From assembly GCA_937872225.1 (NCBI GenBank), contig CALMRZ010000017.1, positions 94,325-158,324 on the forward strand: a DNA stretch of 64,000 bases, read 5' to 3'. The stretch comes from an uncultured Spirochaetota bacterium. GTDB lineage: Bacteria > Spirochaetota > UBA4802 > UBA5550. Below the pieces are notes generated by a model. That model saw only the letters and a program-made list of their open reading frames with translations, had not been told where the DNA came from and did not search any database. The translations under genes and the position numbers were made by a program. Shown in pieces: positions 1 through 8,630 of the stretch. Positions within the stretch are counted from its first letter, which is position 1. Every line of letters starts with the position of its first letter.

Positions 1-1096
1 CCTGCGGGTTTTCTTCAAAATGAAGGCTCAGGTTCTCATTTACGATGGATTCGACCAGTCCCTTTATCTCGCCGTTGCCGAGCTTCATTTTGGTCTGGCC
101 TTCATACTGGGGATTGGGGAGCTTCACGCTCACAATGGCGACCAGGCCTTCCCGGACGTCATCACCGCTGAGCTGGGTCACGTTTTTATCCCCTTTAATC
201 TCCTTTTTCATATACTCGTTGATGACCCTGGTGAGCCCGGACTTGAAGCCGACTAGGTGAGTGCCGCCCTCACGGGTGTTAATATTATTCGCATATGTGA
301 AAACCGTTTCTGTATAGGTGTCGATATATTCAAGTGCAATCTCAACATCCACCGGCCCTTTTACGGTGTGCAGATAAATTGGTTTTTTAATTATCGGGGT
401 CTTTGACTCGTTCAGATACTGGACGAAGGAAACAATGCCGCCCTTGAATTGAAAAACATGCTCTTTTCCTTTTTTGCGCTCGTCGCGGAGCGTGATCTTT
501 ACGCCGGCATTGAGAAACGCCAGTTCGCGCATGCGTTTGGACAGGGTATCAAAGTTGAACTCCGTTGTCTCAAAAATCTGATCATCGGGCCAGAATATGG
601 TCCTGGTACCGGTCTTGTTCGATTCACCGATGGATTTAACCTTTCCGGTGGGGATCCCCCGTTTATATGATTGAGTATACCGCTTTCCGTCCCGGGCTAC
701 CTCAACGGTCAGTTCTTTAGAAAGAGCGTTCACCACCGATATGCCGACCCCATGGAGGCCGCCCGAAACCTTGTACGATTCATTTTCAAACTTGCCGCCG
801 GCATGGAGCTTTGTCATGACGACTTCCAGTGCGGATATCTTCAGGGTGGGATGAGGATCGACGGGGATCCCCCGTCCGTTATCGATGACCTCTACTGAAT
901 TATCCTGGTGAATAACCACGGTAATGGAATCACAGAATCCGGCCAGGGCCTCGTCGATAGAGTTGTCGACAACTTCATACACGAGATGGTGGAGACCGTA
1001 TCCGTCGGTTGATCCGATATACATGGCAGGCCGCTTGCGGACCGCTTCAAGGCCTTCCAGCACCTGAATTTTATCAGCACTATAATTCTTGGACAT
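1..1096 (-). CDS. gyrB: DNA gyrase subunit B, N-terminal part (cut by window start)
   Basis: ATPase subunit of DNA gyrase, which introduces negative supercoils together with GyrA. About 365 codons are visible. The GHKL ATPase signatures are intact: EVVDNSIDEA at residues 41-50, IDNGRGIPVD at 71-80 and GGLHGVGISVVNALS near 112-126. They are followed by the transducer domain, including the TREGGTH and QTKxKLG segments. The TOPRIM and C-terminal parts lie outside the window. The start is ATG at 1096, with GGAGAAG just upstream. That start lies 17 nt inside the 3' end of the RemB-like gene, so translation is probably coupled. It is the last visible gene of the dnaA-dnaN-recF-dciA block. Confidence 0.98.
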   Translation of the reverse strand, partial: MSKNYSADKIQVLEGLEAVRKRPAMYIGSTDGYGLHHLVYEVVDNSIDEALAGFCDSITVVIHQDNSVEVIDNGRGIPVDPHPTLKISALEVVMTKLHAGGKFENESYKVSGGLHGVGISVVNALSKELTVEVARDGKRYTQSYKRGIPTGKVKSIGESNKTGTRTIFWPDDQIFETTEFNFDTLSKRMRELAFLNAGVKITLRDERKKGKEHVFQFKGGIVSFVQYLNESKTPIIKKPIYLHTVKGPVDVEIALEYIDTYTETVFTYANNINTREGGTHLVGFKSGLTRVINEYMKKEIKGDKNVTQLSGDDVREGLVAIVSVKLPNPQYEGQTKMKLGNGEIKGLVESIVNENLSLHFEENPQ

Positions 1097-1331
1097 TGGT
1101 TCTTCTCCAAACGAAATCTTCATCCAGTGTTGTTCGTTTAATCACGGTAAATGGACTTACGTTGCTGGATAGTATAGTATTATTGCGGTCAATAGCAATA
1201 GTTTTATCTCCGCGGTCGACCCTGCTGGTGATATGATCATTATCACGAGACAGCAGTAACGTGTCGAGATTAAAAATTCCCATCAGTATTTTATCAGAAA
1301 TGCATATGTTATTCCCAATATGGATAAACAT
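1080..1331 (-). CDS. remB: DUF370 / RemB-like protein
   Basis: Small protein of about 83 residues starting MFIHIG, the hallmark opening of the DUF370 family. The family includes Bacillus subtilis RemA, a DNA-binding activator of matrix genes, and RemB (YaaB). The body matches the family pattern: a beta strand, then IFNLDTLLLS, then a long stretch with KTIAID and SPFTVIKR. I chose the internal Met at 1331 because it restores the family N-terminus; an upstream Met at 1349 would overlap dciA. B. subtilis remB occupies the same position between recF and gyrB, which supports the call. Its role in this diderm is unknown; DNA binding is inferred from RemA. Confidence 0.8.
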   Translation of the reverse strand: MFIHIGNNICISDKILMGIFNLDTLLLSRDNDHITSRVDRGDKTIAIDRNNTILSSNVSPFTVIKRTTLDEDFVWRRTNVQEL

Positions 1332-1342
1332 GCGAAACAGCC

Positions 1343-1672
1343 TTACCACCGTATGGATTTGATTTCAACTTTTATGTCACGGATCGCCTTAAAGGGAAAG
1401 TGCTCGCTCACTTTCTTAAGTATGACATCCTTCATCATAATAATCTCGTTGGCATAGACAGAATGATCGGCGCTTACAAACAGAATATCCTTATAAATCC
1501 GATCAGGTTTGCTGTGCGTTGATATTATGTCTCCAACAATAGAGTACCATTGTGATACTAATTCTTCAATTGTAAACGATTTTTCTAGCTCAAATTCATG
1601 AATTATGTCAGGAAGCAGGCTGTCAAATGAATATAGACCGTTTTTTCTTTTTTCTTTAATCCTGAATTTCAT
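1343..1672 (-). CDS. dciA: DUF721 / DciA-like helicase-loading protein
   Basis: A 109-residue DUF721 protein. DciA-type members bind the replicative helicase DnaB and help load it in bacteria that lack DnaC or DnaI. The diagnostic core is visible: an LxxxWxxIVG segment near residues 38-47, HSKP, then a hydrophobic ILFVSADHSVYANEI stretch and a following K-rich helix. It sits between recF and gyrB, the usual place for this family in many phyla. It starts 47 bp after recF and ends 11 bp before the chosen remB start. Function is inferred from the family. Confidence 0.85.
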   Translation of the reverse strand: MKFRIKEKRKNGLYSFDSLLPDIIHEFELEKSFTIEELVSQWYSIVGDIISTHSKPDRIYKDILFVSADHSVYANEIIMMKDVILKKVSEHFPFKAIRDIKVEIKSIRW

Positions 1673-1719
1673 ACAAGTGGCTCTAATTTCAAAATTAACA
1701 TCAACATCACCGGTTAATT

Positions 1720-2826
1720 CTATAACTCTCTAATCAAACCGCCGGCCTCGACATAATATCCCTTATAGATTCCGAATTTATGGAGTTTTTCAGGATTAAA
1801 ATGGACCATGGTGAAAATGATCTGGTTGCCGCGGCAGAGAATATCGATCATTTTCGAACGCCGTTTTTCATCAAGTTCAGAAAAAATATCATCCACGAGA
1901 ATCACCGATTTTTTGCCCATTTCTTCCTCAATCAAAATGCATTCGGCAATCTTCAATGCTACCGCTGCTGTCCTTCTCTGGCCCTGGGAGGCATAATTGA
2001 TAAATCTGTTTCCGCTTTCGTTTTCAAGAATAAAATCGTCCCGCTGGGGACCTATCCCGGTGGAACCCAGAAGTATGTCCCTGGGCCTTGACTGCTGCAG
2101 CTTTTCCAGAATGGCCTGGGCGTCGTCCCTCCCTGTGGTACCGTCGTATTCGATGCGGGGAGGGTCATCACTTTCAGCAATATTGCCATAATAATCCCGG
2201 AATACGCTGTTGAACCTCTCGACAAATGAATAACGTTTAGCTGCAATGGAGTGAGCTTTTTCGCTGAACATCGTGTCCCACACGTCCAGCTGGTTCCTGC
2301 TGATATTGTTTATTTTTATATCTTTCAAGATTCTGTTGCGGGACACGAGAATTTTTTTGAATTCATTGAGGGTATCGAAATATGAAGCATCAATTTTTGA
2401 TATGACGCTGTCGAAAAATCTTCGCCTCGCTTCAGGAGCGCCGTTAACTATATTTATATCAATGGGGGAGAGGGTGACGGTCAGGAATCTGCCATAATAC
2501 TCACCGGCGCTCTTTATTTCTTTTCCGTCGATTTTAAGCCTTTTTTTTATTTTATCCTGGAAAATTGTACAACCGACCTCAAATACCCGGTCACCCGATT
2601 CTCCAATGATAGCCGAGCAGTAATAGGAATCCTCATTCCATTTTATTATTTCTGAATCATGAATATTCCTGAATGTTTTGATATTCGACGCAATTGAAAT
2701 CGCTTCAAGTATATTCGTCTTCCCGACGCCGTTATTACCTATGATAAAATTGATTCCCGGTGCAAATGAGATGGCCAGAGATCCATAGTTCCTAAAGTTT
2801 CTTGCTGTCAGCTCCTTGATAAACAT
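1720..2826 (-). CDS. recF: DNA replication and repair protein RecF
   Basis: An SMC-like ABC ATPase that binds ssDNA/dsDNA junctions and promotes RecA loading at gaps. Its 368 residues are the normal length. Walker A is GNNGVGKT at residues 30-37. The ABC signature is the YASQGQRRTAAVALKIAE segment near residue 285, and Walker B is VILVDDIFSELDEKRR near 315. It begins with the conserved FIKELTARNFRNY strand. It lies 46 bp downstream of dnaN in the same direction, so co-transcription is likely. Confidence 0.97.
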   Translation of the reverse strand: MFIKELTARNFRNYGSLAISFAPGINFIIGNNGVGKTNILEAISIASNIKTFRNIHDSEIIKWNEDSYYCSAIIGESGDRVFEVGCTIFQDKIKKRLKIDGKEIKSAGEYYGRFLTVTLSPIDINIVNGAPEARRRFFDSVISKIDASYFDTLNEFKKILVSRNRILKDIKINNISRNQLDVWDTMFSEKAHSIAAKRYSFVERFNSVFRDYYGNIAESDDPPRIEYDGTTGRDDAQAILEKLQQSRPRDILLGSTGIGPQRDDFILENESGNRFINYASQGQRRTAAVALKIAECILIEEEMGKKSVILVDDIFSELDEKRRSKMIDILCRGNQIIFTMVHFNPEKLHKFGIYKGYYVEAGGLIREL

Positions 2827-2872
2827 ATGATTGTGGTACTACGCCTTTGATCATGTATTGAAAAGTTACTGT

Positions 2873-4006
2873 CTAATCACTCTGAGACGATTTAATCTGA
2901 ATGGGCATGATTATAGATATGTAGCTTGTATCATTCGCAGGTGTTATCGTAACAGGACTCATCTGCCCGGTGATGCCGCATTTGATATTATCAGAATCCA
3001 CTTCTTTTAAGGCTTCAATCAGAAACTGGGCGTTGATGCCGATGGATATTTTTTCATCCTTGCTCGTTTTGACATCTATCTCCTCTTCCGCTTCTCCCAG
3101 TTCGGGTGTGCTCGCCTGTATGACGATCTTGTTGTTTGAAATATTAACGATGATTTTATTGGCCGGTTCCCTGGTGAAAATCATTGCCCGTTTTACTGAA
3201 TCATAGAGCTTTTTTGTTTCAACTTCTATTTCCAGCATATGTTCCTTCGGCAGAACCTGCTTATAGTTGGGGAACTGGCCATCAACAATCCGAGAAATTA
3301 TTTCAGTGTTTCCAATTTTGAAAAAACACTGGTTGTTAGTATACGCAAACCGGCAGGTCCCGGAAGATTCAAGAAGCCGGTATACTTCATTAACTGTTTT
3401 CAGCGGAATAATTATCCCATCTCCAAACTTGATATCCTTTTGAACCGTCCGGCTGATCAGCGCAAGCCTTCTTGAATCAGTGGAAACGGCGGTCATGTTT
3501 CCCTTGGCGTCTGAAATAAAAAATATACCGTTAAAAACAGGCTTGATCGTATCGTTCAATGCGGCATAGATAACTTTTCTGATAATTTCCTTCAGCATTC
3601 CCTGGTCGATTTCTATTGAATTCTCCTCAACGAAATGCGGGATCTCGGGAAAATCATCGGCAGCCAGGCCTATCAGCGTATAATGACCCTTAACTTCCTT
3701 CGATTTTGACGTAATATTTATGGAAAGGGAATCATTGACGTTTATTGATAATTCGTCATTGGGCAATTCTTTCAGGATGCTTGAAAATTTCTTCCCATTT
3801 ACAGCGAAGGTCATCTGCTTGTCAGCCTGGGCATCAACTTTTGTTCTGATGGCTATCTCGTTATCGGTCGAAATAAGCTCGATTGAATTTTTTGATATAT
3901 TGAAAAGACAATTGGCAATAACCGTATTGATATTCTTTGATGATATGATTGAATCGGCGATGTTGATGGATTTGAACAATGATTCTTTATCGATCTTGAT
4001 AACCAT
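2873..4006 (-). CDS. dnaN: DNA polymerase III beta subunit (sliding clamp)
   Basis: Processivity clamp of the replicative polymerase. The 377-residue length matches the three-fold clamp repeat. Typical clamp segments include DSRRLALISR near residues 175-185 and the C-terminal strand with PVTITPANDTSYISIIMPI, the hydrophobic-cleft side that binds client peptides. The ATG at 4006 has an AAGGAG ribosome-binding site about eight bases upstream. It is separated from dnaA by 246 bp, so it may also have its own promoter. Confidence 0.97.
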   Translation of the reverse strand: MVIKIDKESLFKSINIADSIISSKNINTVIANCLFNISKNSIELISTDNEIAIRTKVDAQADKQMTFAVNGKKFSSILKELPNDELSINVNDSLSINITSKSKEVKGHYTLIGLAADDFPEIPHFVEENSIEIDQGMLKEIIRKVIYAALNDTIKPVFNGIFFISDAKGNMTAVSTDSRRLALISRTVQKDIKFGDGIIIPLKTVNEVYRLLESSGTCRFAYTNNQCFFKIGNTEIISRIVDGQFPNYKQVLPKEHMLEIEVETKKLYDSVKRAMIFTREPANKIIVNISNNKIVIQASTPELGEAEEEIDVKTSKDEKISIGINAQFLIEALKEVDSDNIKCGITGQMSPVTITPANDTSYISIIMPIQIKSSQSD

Positions 4007-4252
4007 TACGGGCTCCTTCTTATGCTATTAATTATAAAATTACATTAATGAGTTGTAGTAGTAGTGAATAAACTATGTTGATATCTTCATAACCTCTGAT
4101 ATTTCCAGCAGTTAGCAAAATTACGCATTGTTGATAACTTTTTATAACATTCGAAAAAACGTATCCGTATCAATTTTTACACGGTCAAACGAAGATATAG
4201 GCAATGGTATCCAGCGCTATTAACAGGTTATGACTCAAATATTAACAACGGA
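4007..4252. promoter_or_regulatory. dnaA-dnaN intergenic region with DnaA-box-like sites
   Basis: A 246-bp AT-rich gap downstream of dnaA and upstream of dnaN. It holds TTATCAACA (complement strand, 4129-4137), one base from the consensus DnaA box, and a weaker TTATTCACT (4063-4071). No gene is visible. It probably carries the dnaN promoter and secondary DnaA binding sites, but I see no convincing -35/-10 pair. Confidence 0.4.
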
Positions 4253-5602
4253 TTAACTTTTCAGTTCAATAATAAGATCGTTGATAAGCTCTTTAAATTC
4301 AGGATCGTTATTCATGTCTTCCATGATTTTATTACAGGCATTGATAACCGTTGAATGGTCCCTGTCGCCAAATTCCTTTCCAATATCGGTAGTCGTCATG
4401 CCCGCAAGGTCACGGGCAAGATACATGCCGATGAATCTGGGCTGAATGATCCTGCTGTGCCTGCTTTTTGACTTCAGGTCTTCCTGGGATACGTCAAACT
4501 TTTCCGATACTTTGTTTATGATGTCCCCGATTGATACCATTTTATTGGAATCAACATCAAACAGTTCTTTAAGATGAAGTTTTACCATATCTATGGATAT
4601 CTCTTCCCTGGTGAACTGGGATATCATTTTCAGTTTACTGACAGCGGCTTCGAGGGCCCTGATATTGGATTTGATCCTGCGGGCTATATAATTAAAAGCT
4701 TCATCGGAAATGACCAGTTTTTCCTTTTCAGCCTTGTCCCTCAGGATGGCCTCGCGGGTTTCAAGGTTCGGTGCCTGTATATCCGTTATCATTCCCCATT
4801 CAAAACGTGTGCGCAGACGGTCAGCCAGTGTCGCTATCTGTTTCGGCGGCCGATCGCTGGAGATGACGATCTGCTTCTTGTTTCCGTGAAGCGAGTTGAA
4901 GACCTGAAAAAATTCATTCTGGGTCTCTTCCTTGTTTTCAAGAAACTGAATATCGTCTATTAACAGGATATCCACATGGCGGTATTTTATCTGGAAGCTT
5001 TCCTGGGTCCTGTTTCTGATGGCATTAATGAATTCCGTTATGAAATCGCCGGTTGATACGAATAGGACCTTTAAATACGGTTTTTCATGGTTAATATAAT
5101 TGCCGATGGCCTGCAACAGGTGTGTTTTGCCCAAACCGGTGGATCCGTAAATAAACAGGGGATTAACTTGAGTTCCGGGAGCCTGTGACACGGAATAGGC
5201 TGCAGCATGGGCATACTGGTTATTGGGCCCAATGACAAAATTCTCAAAGGTATATTTTGGGTTTAAGGTGGATTCTGTCGACATCGGTTCTCTCTTGAAA
5301 TATGATGTAGTGGGCATGGCCTGGGAGCCGTTACTGTTCTGAGATTGTTCGGTTCCTGACCCATTTGAAGTGACAAATTCACATATATAATGCAGTCCGG
5401 TGATTTCCTTTAGTTTCAGTGAAATCTGGTTTAGATACTGCTCGGAAATATGCCTTTTTGTCACCTCGTCAATAACTTTAATCTTGAGTGTATTTTCAGA
5501 AATAGACAGCGGCTCAGTATCTTTCAACCACATATTGAAGGATTGCTTGTTAACACTGGATTCCAGTGAATGCAACACGCTATTCCATAATTCTCTGGGC
5601 AC
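4253..5602 (-). CDS. dnaA: Chromosomal replication initiator DnaA
   Basis: AAA+ initiator that binds oriC and opens the duplex. Walker A is GSTGLGKTH, Walker B is DILLIDDIQF, and the C-terminal DNA-binding domain IV carries the signature GDRDHSTVINACNKI. Domain II is a short, polar Ser/Gln/Asn-rich linker. I chose the GTG at 5602 because GAGGGG lies six bases upstream and the protein then opens PRELWNSVLHSLE, the normal domain I start. A longer in-frame TTG start at 5626 would lie within a perfect DnaA box and has no ribosome-binding site. Length is 449 residues, typical for the family. Confidence 0.97.
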   Translation of the reverse strand: MPRELWNSVLHSLESSVNKQSFNMWLKDTEPLSISENTLKIKVIDEVTKRHISEQYLNQISLKLKEITGLHYICEFVTSNGSGTEQSQNSNGSQAMPTTSYFKREPMSTESTLNPKYTFENFVIGPNNQYAHAAAYSVSQAPGTQVNPLFIYGSTGLGKTHLLQAIGNYINHEKPYLKVLFVSTGDFITEFINAIRNRTQESFQIKYRHVDILLIDDIQFLENKEETQNEFFQVFNSLHGNKKQIVISSDRPPKQIATLADRLRTRFEWGMITDIQAPNLETREAILRDKAEKEKLVISDEAFNYIARRIKSNIRALEAAVSKLKMISQFTREEISIDMVKLHLKELFDVDSNKMVSIGDIINKVSEKFDVSQEDLKSKSRHSRIIQPRFIGMYLARDLAGMTTTDIGKEFGDRDHSTVINACNKIMEDMNNDPEFKELINDLIIELKS

Positions 5603-6104
5603 ACTTTCCCCCTCATTTATCCACAAATGTTAATAACCATGTGTATAAGTATATTAATGTTCAGTATTATAAATTTTATTAAACATTTATTTATTTCATA
5701 TAGTTTTATCAGAATAATTATTTTTATCAAAAAGTGATAAAAAGAAAAAAACAACGGGTATCACATACTGGATATTATGTCTTGTTAATAAAAAAGCAAA
5801 GTGTTTTTGGCAACCAATTAATTACATTAATTATTTGTGAAAAAAAATTTTTAGAAATTCTTGATAAATATCTCATAACCTGTTGATAACTGCAATTAAT
5901 TGTTAATAACTGCTTGATCATTTGTGAATAATGCAGGTAAATATGATTTATTGTTGATTATGAATTGCTGTAGGGTTACAATACCGTACGCCGATTGATC
6001 GATGGGGAATTTCACCTGCTCCCATGAATAGCTCCTCAATTTCTGGTCAATAAAGATAATTGATTGTATACTGTAAGTAGTTCTTTCGCATCACGGAATA
6101 GTAA
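5603..6104. other. oriC: Putative chromosomal replication origin (oriC)
   Basis: A 502-bp gene-free region upstream of dnaA. It holds a perfect TTATCCACA (plus strand, 5617-5625) and, on the complement strand, TTATACACA (5640-5648), TTATCAACA (5881-5889) and TTATTCACA (5923-5931). TTATTAACA occurs on the complement at 5628-5636, 5783-5791 and 5901-5909. The boxes at 5881, 5901 and 5923 share orientation and are spaced about two helical turns apart. The stretch from about 5650 to 5880 is very AT-rich with A and T runs and is a candidate unwinding element. The dnaA promoter must also lie here. The call rests on box clustering plus the dnaA-dnaN context. Confidence 0.8.
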
Positions 6105-6965
6105 ATGGAACAGAACACTCTATATTCCCGGAACGATATAACCCGGACCTATGAACAGGTTCATGACCTGCTTTTAACCCGTTATATTATTAAAACATAT
6201 TCATCAAACAGGAGAGATATTCGTGATGTTGCTCTCAGCAATCTGAATTGCATCAATGCAAAAAAGGTGCTGGAACTCGGGTGCGGGTACGGATTTTTTA
6301 TAGAAAAACTTAAAGGCAGGATCCATGATAGCGCGGTTATTATCGGGATCGACATGGTTGAAAACAACCGTGAGCCCTTCCTTCATTCTGTATCATCAAT
6401 TCAGTATACGGGAGAGTTCATATCTGCCAGCGCGGATATAATAAAAGAAATGCCCCAGGGCTCCTTCGATATGATAATAACGAGTTATTCTCTCTACTTT
6501 TTTCCGCATCTCATACCGGATATAGCACGGGTGCTCGCTCCCGGCGGCGTTTTCATTGCGGTTACCCACAGTAAGAATACACTGAAGGAGGCTATCCAAT
6601 TTATCCGGTCATGCATGAAAAGCGTTGGTTCCCTGGATGAAAAAGAAACTGTTATCAACAGACTCTTTTCGGCCTTTTCTCTTGAAGAAGGAAGATACCA
6701 GCTTGAAAAACATTTCAAAAAGGTCGAACGGCTGGATTACAGCAATTCGATGGTTTTTCCCGCCGAGCATGTCAATGATTTCATATTCTATATGCAGAAG
6801 AAAAAGAACCTGATCTACAAGGAGGTCATGGAAGTAATGCCCGAAAAGCTGGATGCCATCGTCTCATGCGTGGAACAGCACATTATCGATTATACCGCGG
6901 AGCATCGAACCATCATTTTAAATAAAGACGATGCCGTTTTCAGGTGTTTTGAGCCCAAGTACTGA
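6105..6965 (+). CDS. Class I SAM-dependent methyltransferase
   Basis: A 286-residue protein with a Rossmann-type methyltransferase core. Motif I is VLELGCGYGFF near residues 45-55. The acidic strand-2 end is IIGIDMVENN, and the motif IV/post-I region SFDMIITSYSLYFFPHL precedes the motif V region RVLAPGGVFIAVTH. This arrangement is typical of small-molecule or lipid methyltransferases of the UbiE/Methyltransf_11 type. The substrate cannot be told. The C-terminal 130 residues are alpha-helical and not recognised. Its stop is two bases before the Nudix start, so the two are very probably co-translated. It is the first gene after oriC on the plus strand. Confidence 0.8.
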   Translation: MEQNTLYSRNDITRTYEQVHDLLLTRYIIKTYSSNRRDIRDVALSNLNCINAKKVLELGCGYGFFIEKLKGRIHDSAVIIGIDMVENNREPFLHSVSSIQYTGEFISASADIIKEMPQGSFDMIITSYSLYFFPHLIPDIARVLAPGGVFIAVTHSKNTLKEAIQFIRSCMKSVGSLDEKETVINRLFSAFSLEEGRYQLEKHFKKVERLDYSNSMVFPAEHVNDFIFYMQKKKNLIYKEVMEVMPEKLDAIVSCVEQHIIDYTAEHRTIILNKDDAVFRCFEPKY

Positions 6966-6967
6966 CC

Positions 6968-7975
6968 ATGAAAAAACAAAGAATATATTGCTCCTATTGC
7001 GGGAGCAGGATCACCAGTAAAGAACAAGACGGAAAATCCAGGGATTTTTGCCTTTCCTGCGGCACCTTTTATTATGAAAATCCCCTTCCGGTGGCTTCTA
7101 CGATCGTGGTTAATGATCAGCGGGAGATTCTTCTGGTAAAGAGGAAAAAGGATCCTTATCAAGGCATGTGGTGTCTTCCCATCGGATTTGCCGAAACCGG
7201 GGAGGAAGTGCGCGAAGCAGCCCTGCGGGAATTACAGGAAGAGGCGGGCGTTAGCGGCGAGATAATCAGGCTCATCGATGTCGATACGATCGATAACTAT
7301 TTTTACGGAAGTCTCGCCATCGTGACCTATGAGGTGAAGGTAACCGGGGGAACGGTGGCACCGGGTGATGACGCAACGGATGCCCGCTATGTTCCGATAA
7401 TGGAGCTTCCGGAACTGGCGTGGTCCTCCAATGAGAAGGCCGTAAAGATTTATATCGATCTGTATAAAGACTCATGGGCGATGATCGATTCCTTCAAACA
7501 GCTCTATCCTGAAATAAGCGCCTCTGACTCCCTTACCCAGGTCACGAATGAACAGAAGAATTTTTTGTCCAATGTGCTGATAAAAATATTGAGCACCGAT
7601 AATGCGGAGATCACCGGCAAGTGGTCCGCTGAGATAAACGTCAAGGTGCCAATACTTGATCGCCACATGAGCGTCCTCAGGCAGATCAATGGCAAGATAC
7701 TGGTGTCGCTGCAGAAGCATCTTCAGGGGGAAATACGCGGTAGTGACTATGCGGAGTTCATCCTTATAGGGGCCGAACTGAAAGAATCCGGCATACCTCT
7801 TCCTGAATTGCTGACCTCCCTTGCCCTCAGCAGGAAAACGATATGGACTCATGTTATTAAAAAGAGAATACTGGCGTCGCCCCTTGAAATATACACAACC
7901 CTGGAGCTGAATAACCGCATCATTTTTATTTATGATAGGATCATTTACTTTCTCGCGAAAGGATACGGCGTGTAA
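6968..7975 (+). CDS. Zn-ribbon Nudix hydrolase fused to an RsbRD-like helical domain
   Basis: Residues 1-40 form a zinc ribbon with Cys at 8, 11, 28 and 31, as in NudC-type and related Nudix proteins. Residues 42-165 are a Nudix domain whose box, G73 to V95, keeps every catalytic position (the GFAETGEE part, then REL and the EEAG end). It should hydrolyse a nucleoside-diphosphate-linked substrate. Residues 180-335 are an extra all-helical domain with an ELKESGIPLPELLTSLALSR segment and a C-terminal IYDRIIYFLAKGY. This resembles the RsbRD N-terminal sensor domain (PF14361) of stress-signalling proteins. Plain Nudix proteins end near residue 170, so the tail is unusual. The domain assignment of the tail is by pattern only. 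Confidence 0.78.
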   Translation: MKKQRIYCSYCGSRITSKEQDGKSRDFCLSCGTFYYENPLPVASTIVVNDQREILLVKRKKDPYQGMWCLPIGFAETGEEVREAALRELQEEAGVSGEIIRLIDVDTIDNYFYGSLAIVTYEVKVTGGTVAPGDDATDARYVPIMELPELAWSSNEKAVKIYIDLYKDSWAMIDSFKQLYPEISASDSLTQVTNEQKNFLSNVLIKILSTDNAEITGKWSAEINVKVPILDRHMSVLRQINGKILVSLQKHLQGEIRGSDYAEFILIGAELKESGIPLPELLTSLALSRKTIWTHVIKKRILASPLEIYTTLELNNRIIFIYDRIIYFLAKGYGV

Positions 7976-8040
7976 AGATTATCCGAAAACTGTCAGGCGC
8001 GTTATCCGGGTAACGGTGGCGATCAACGTACGGGGACGTG

Positions 8041-8607
8041 ATGAACACTAAAAAGAAACTGCTCATTCGCGGCGGCAGCATACCCGCAGGTTACGGCGTT
8101 AAGAGGACCTATGTTGATAGAATCCGTGAGACGATAACCGCCGTTGAAGTAATCAACCGGTCACGGATCAGGGATACGTCTTTCCAGGGAGTCTGGACGT
8201 TTCAAGAAGATATCGATGCCCATAAGCCCGACATACTGATGCTTCATTTTGGCATTGATGATGCATACCAGCCTGTATATCGCTCTGAATTCAAGGAAAA
8301 TCTGGTCCAGATCGTAAGGCTGGCGAGAAAAAGATTTGATCCTGAAATAATATTATTGACCTCCCATCCTTTTGTGAATCCATATGATATGGAAATGATC
8401 TACATATATTACCGGACTATCCGTGAAGTTGCGGTAGATCTGAAGTGTGACATGGTGCCGGTTCATGTGTACTGGAGCGGTATCATTGAGGAAAAAGGGG
8501 AAACGTTGTCAGATTTTGTGCAGGAAGATTGCCGCTATCCCAATGAGCTAGGCCACGGACTATATGCCGAAGCGGTGGTTCATAAATTAGAGGAACGATT
8601 ATTGTAA
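8041..8607 (+). CDS. SGNH/GDSL-type hydrolase-like protein
   Basis: About 188 residues with an SGNH-hydrolase layout. Block I is RGGSIPAGYGV, with Ser at the nucleophile position although the preceding Asp of GDS is Gly. Block III is LHFGIDDAYQP, with Asp in place of the usual Asn. Block V is represented by YPNELGHGLYA, which supplies the catalytic His. Family members deacylate lipids, sugars or peptides; the substrate here is unknown. There is no signal peptide, so it is probably cytoplasmic. I chose ATG at 8041 over the adjacent GTG because GGGGA spacing is better. The changes in blocks I and III make activity less certain. Confidence 0.65.
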   Translation: MNTKKKLLIRGGSIPAGYGVKRTYVDRIRETITAVEVINRSRIRDTSFQGVWTFQEDIDAHKPDILMLHFGIDDAYQPVYRSEFKENLVQIVRLARKRFDPEIILLTSHPFVNPYDMEMIYIYYRTIREVAVDLKCDMVPVHVYWSGIIEEKGETLSDFVQEDCRYPNELGHGLYAEAVVHKLEERLL

Positions 8608-8630
8608 GATCGGGGCAGAAGGAGACAGGT

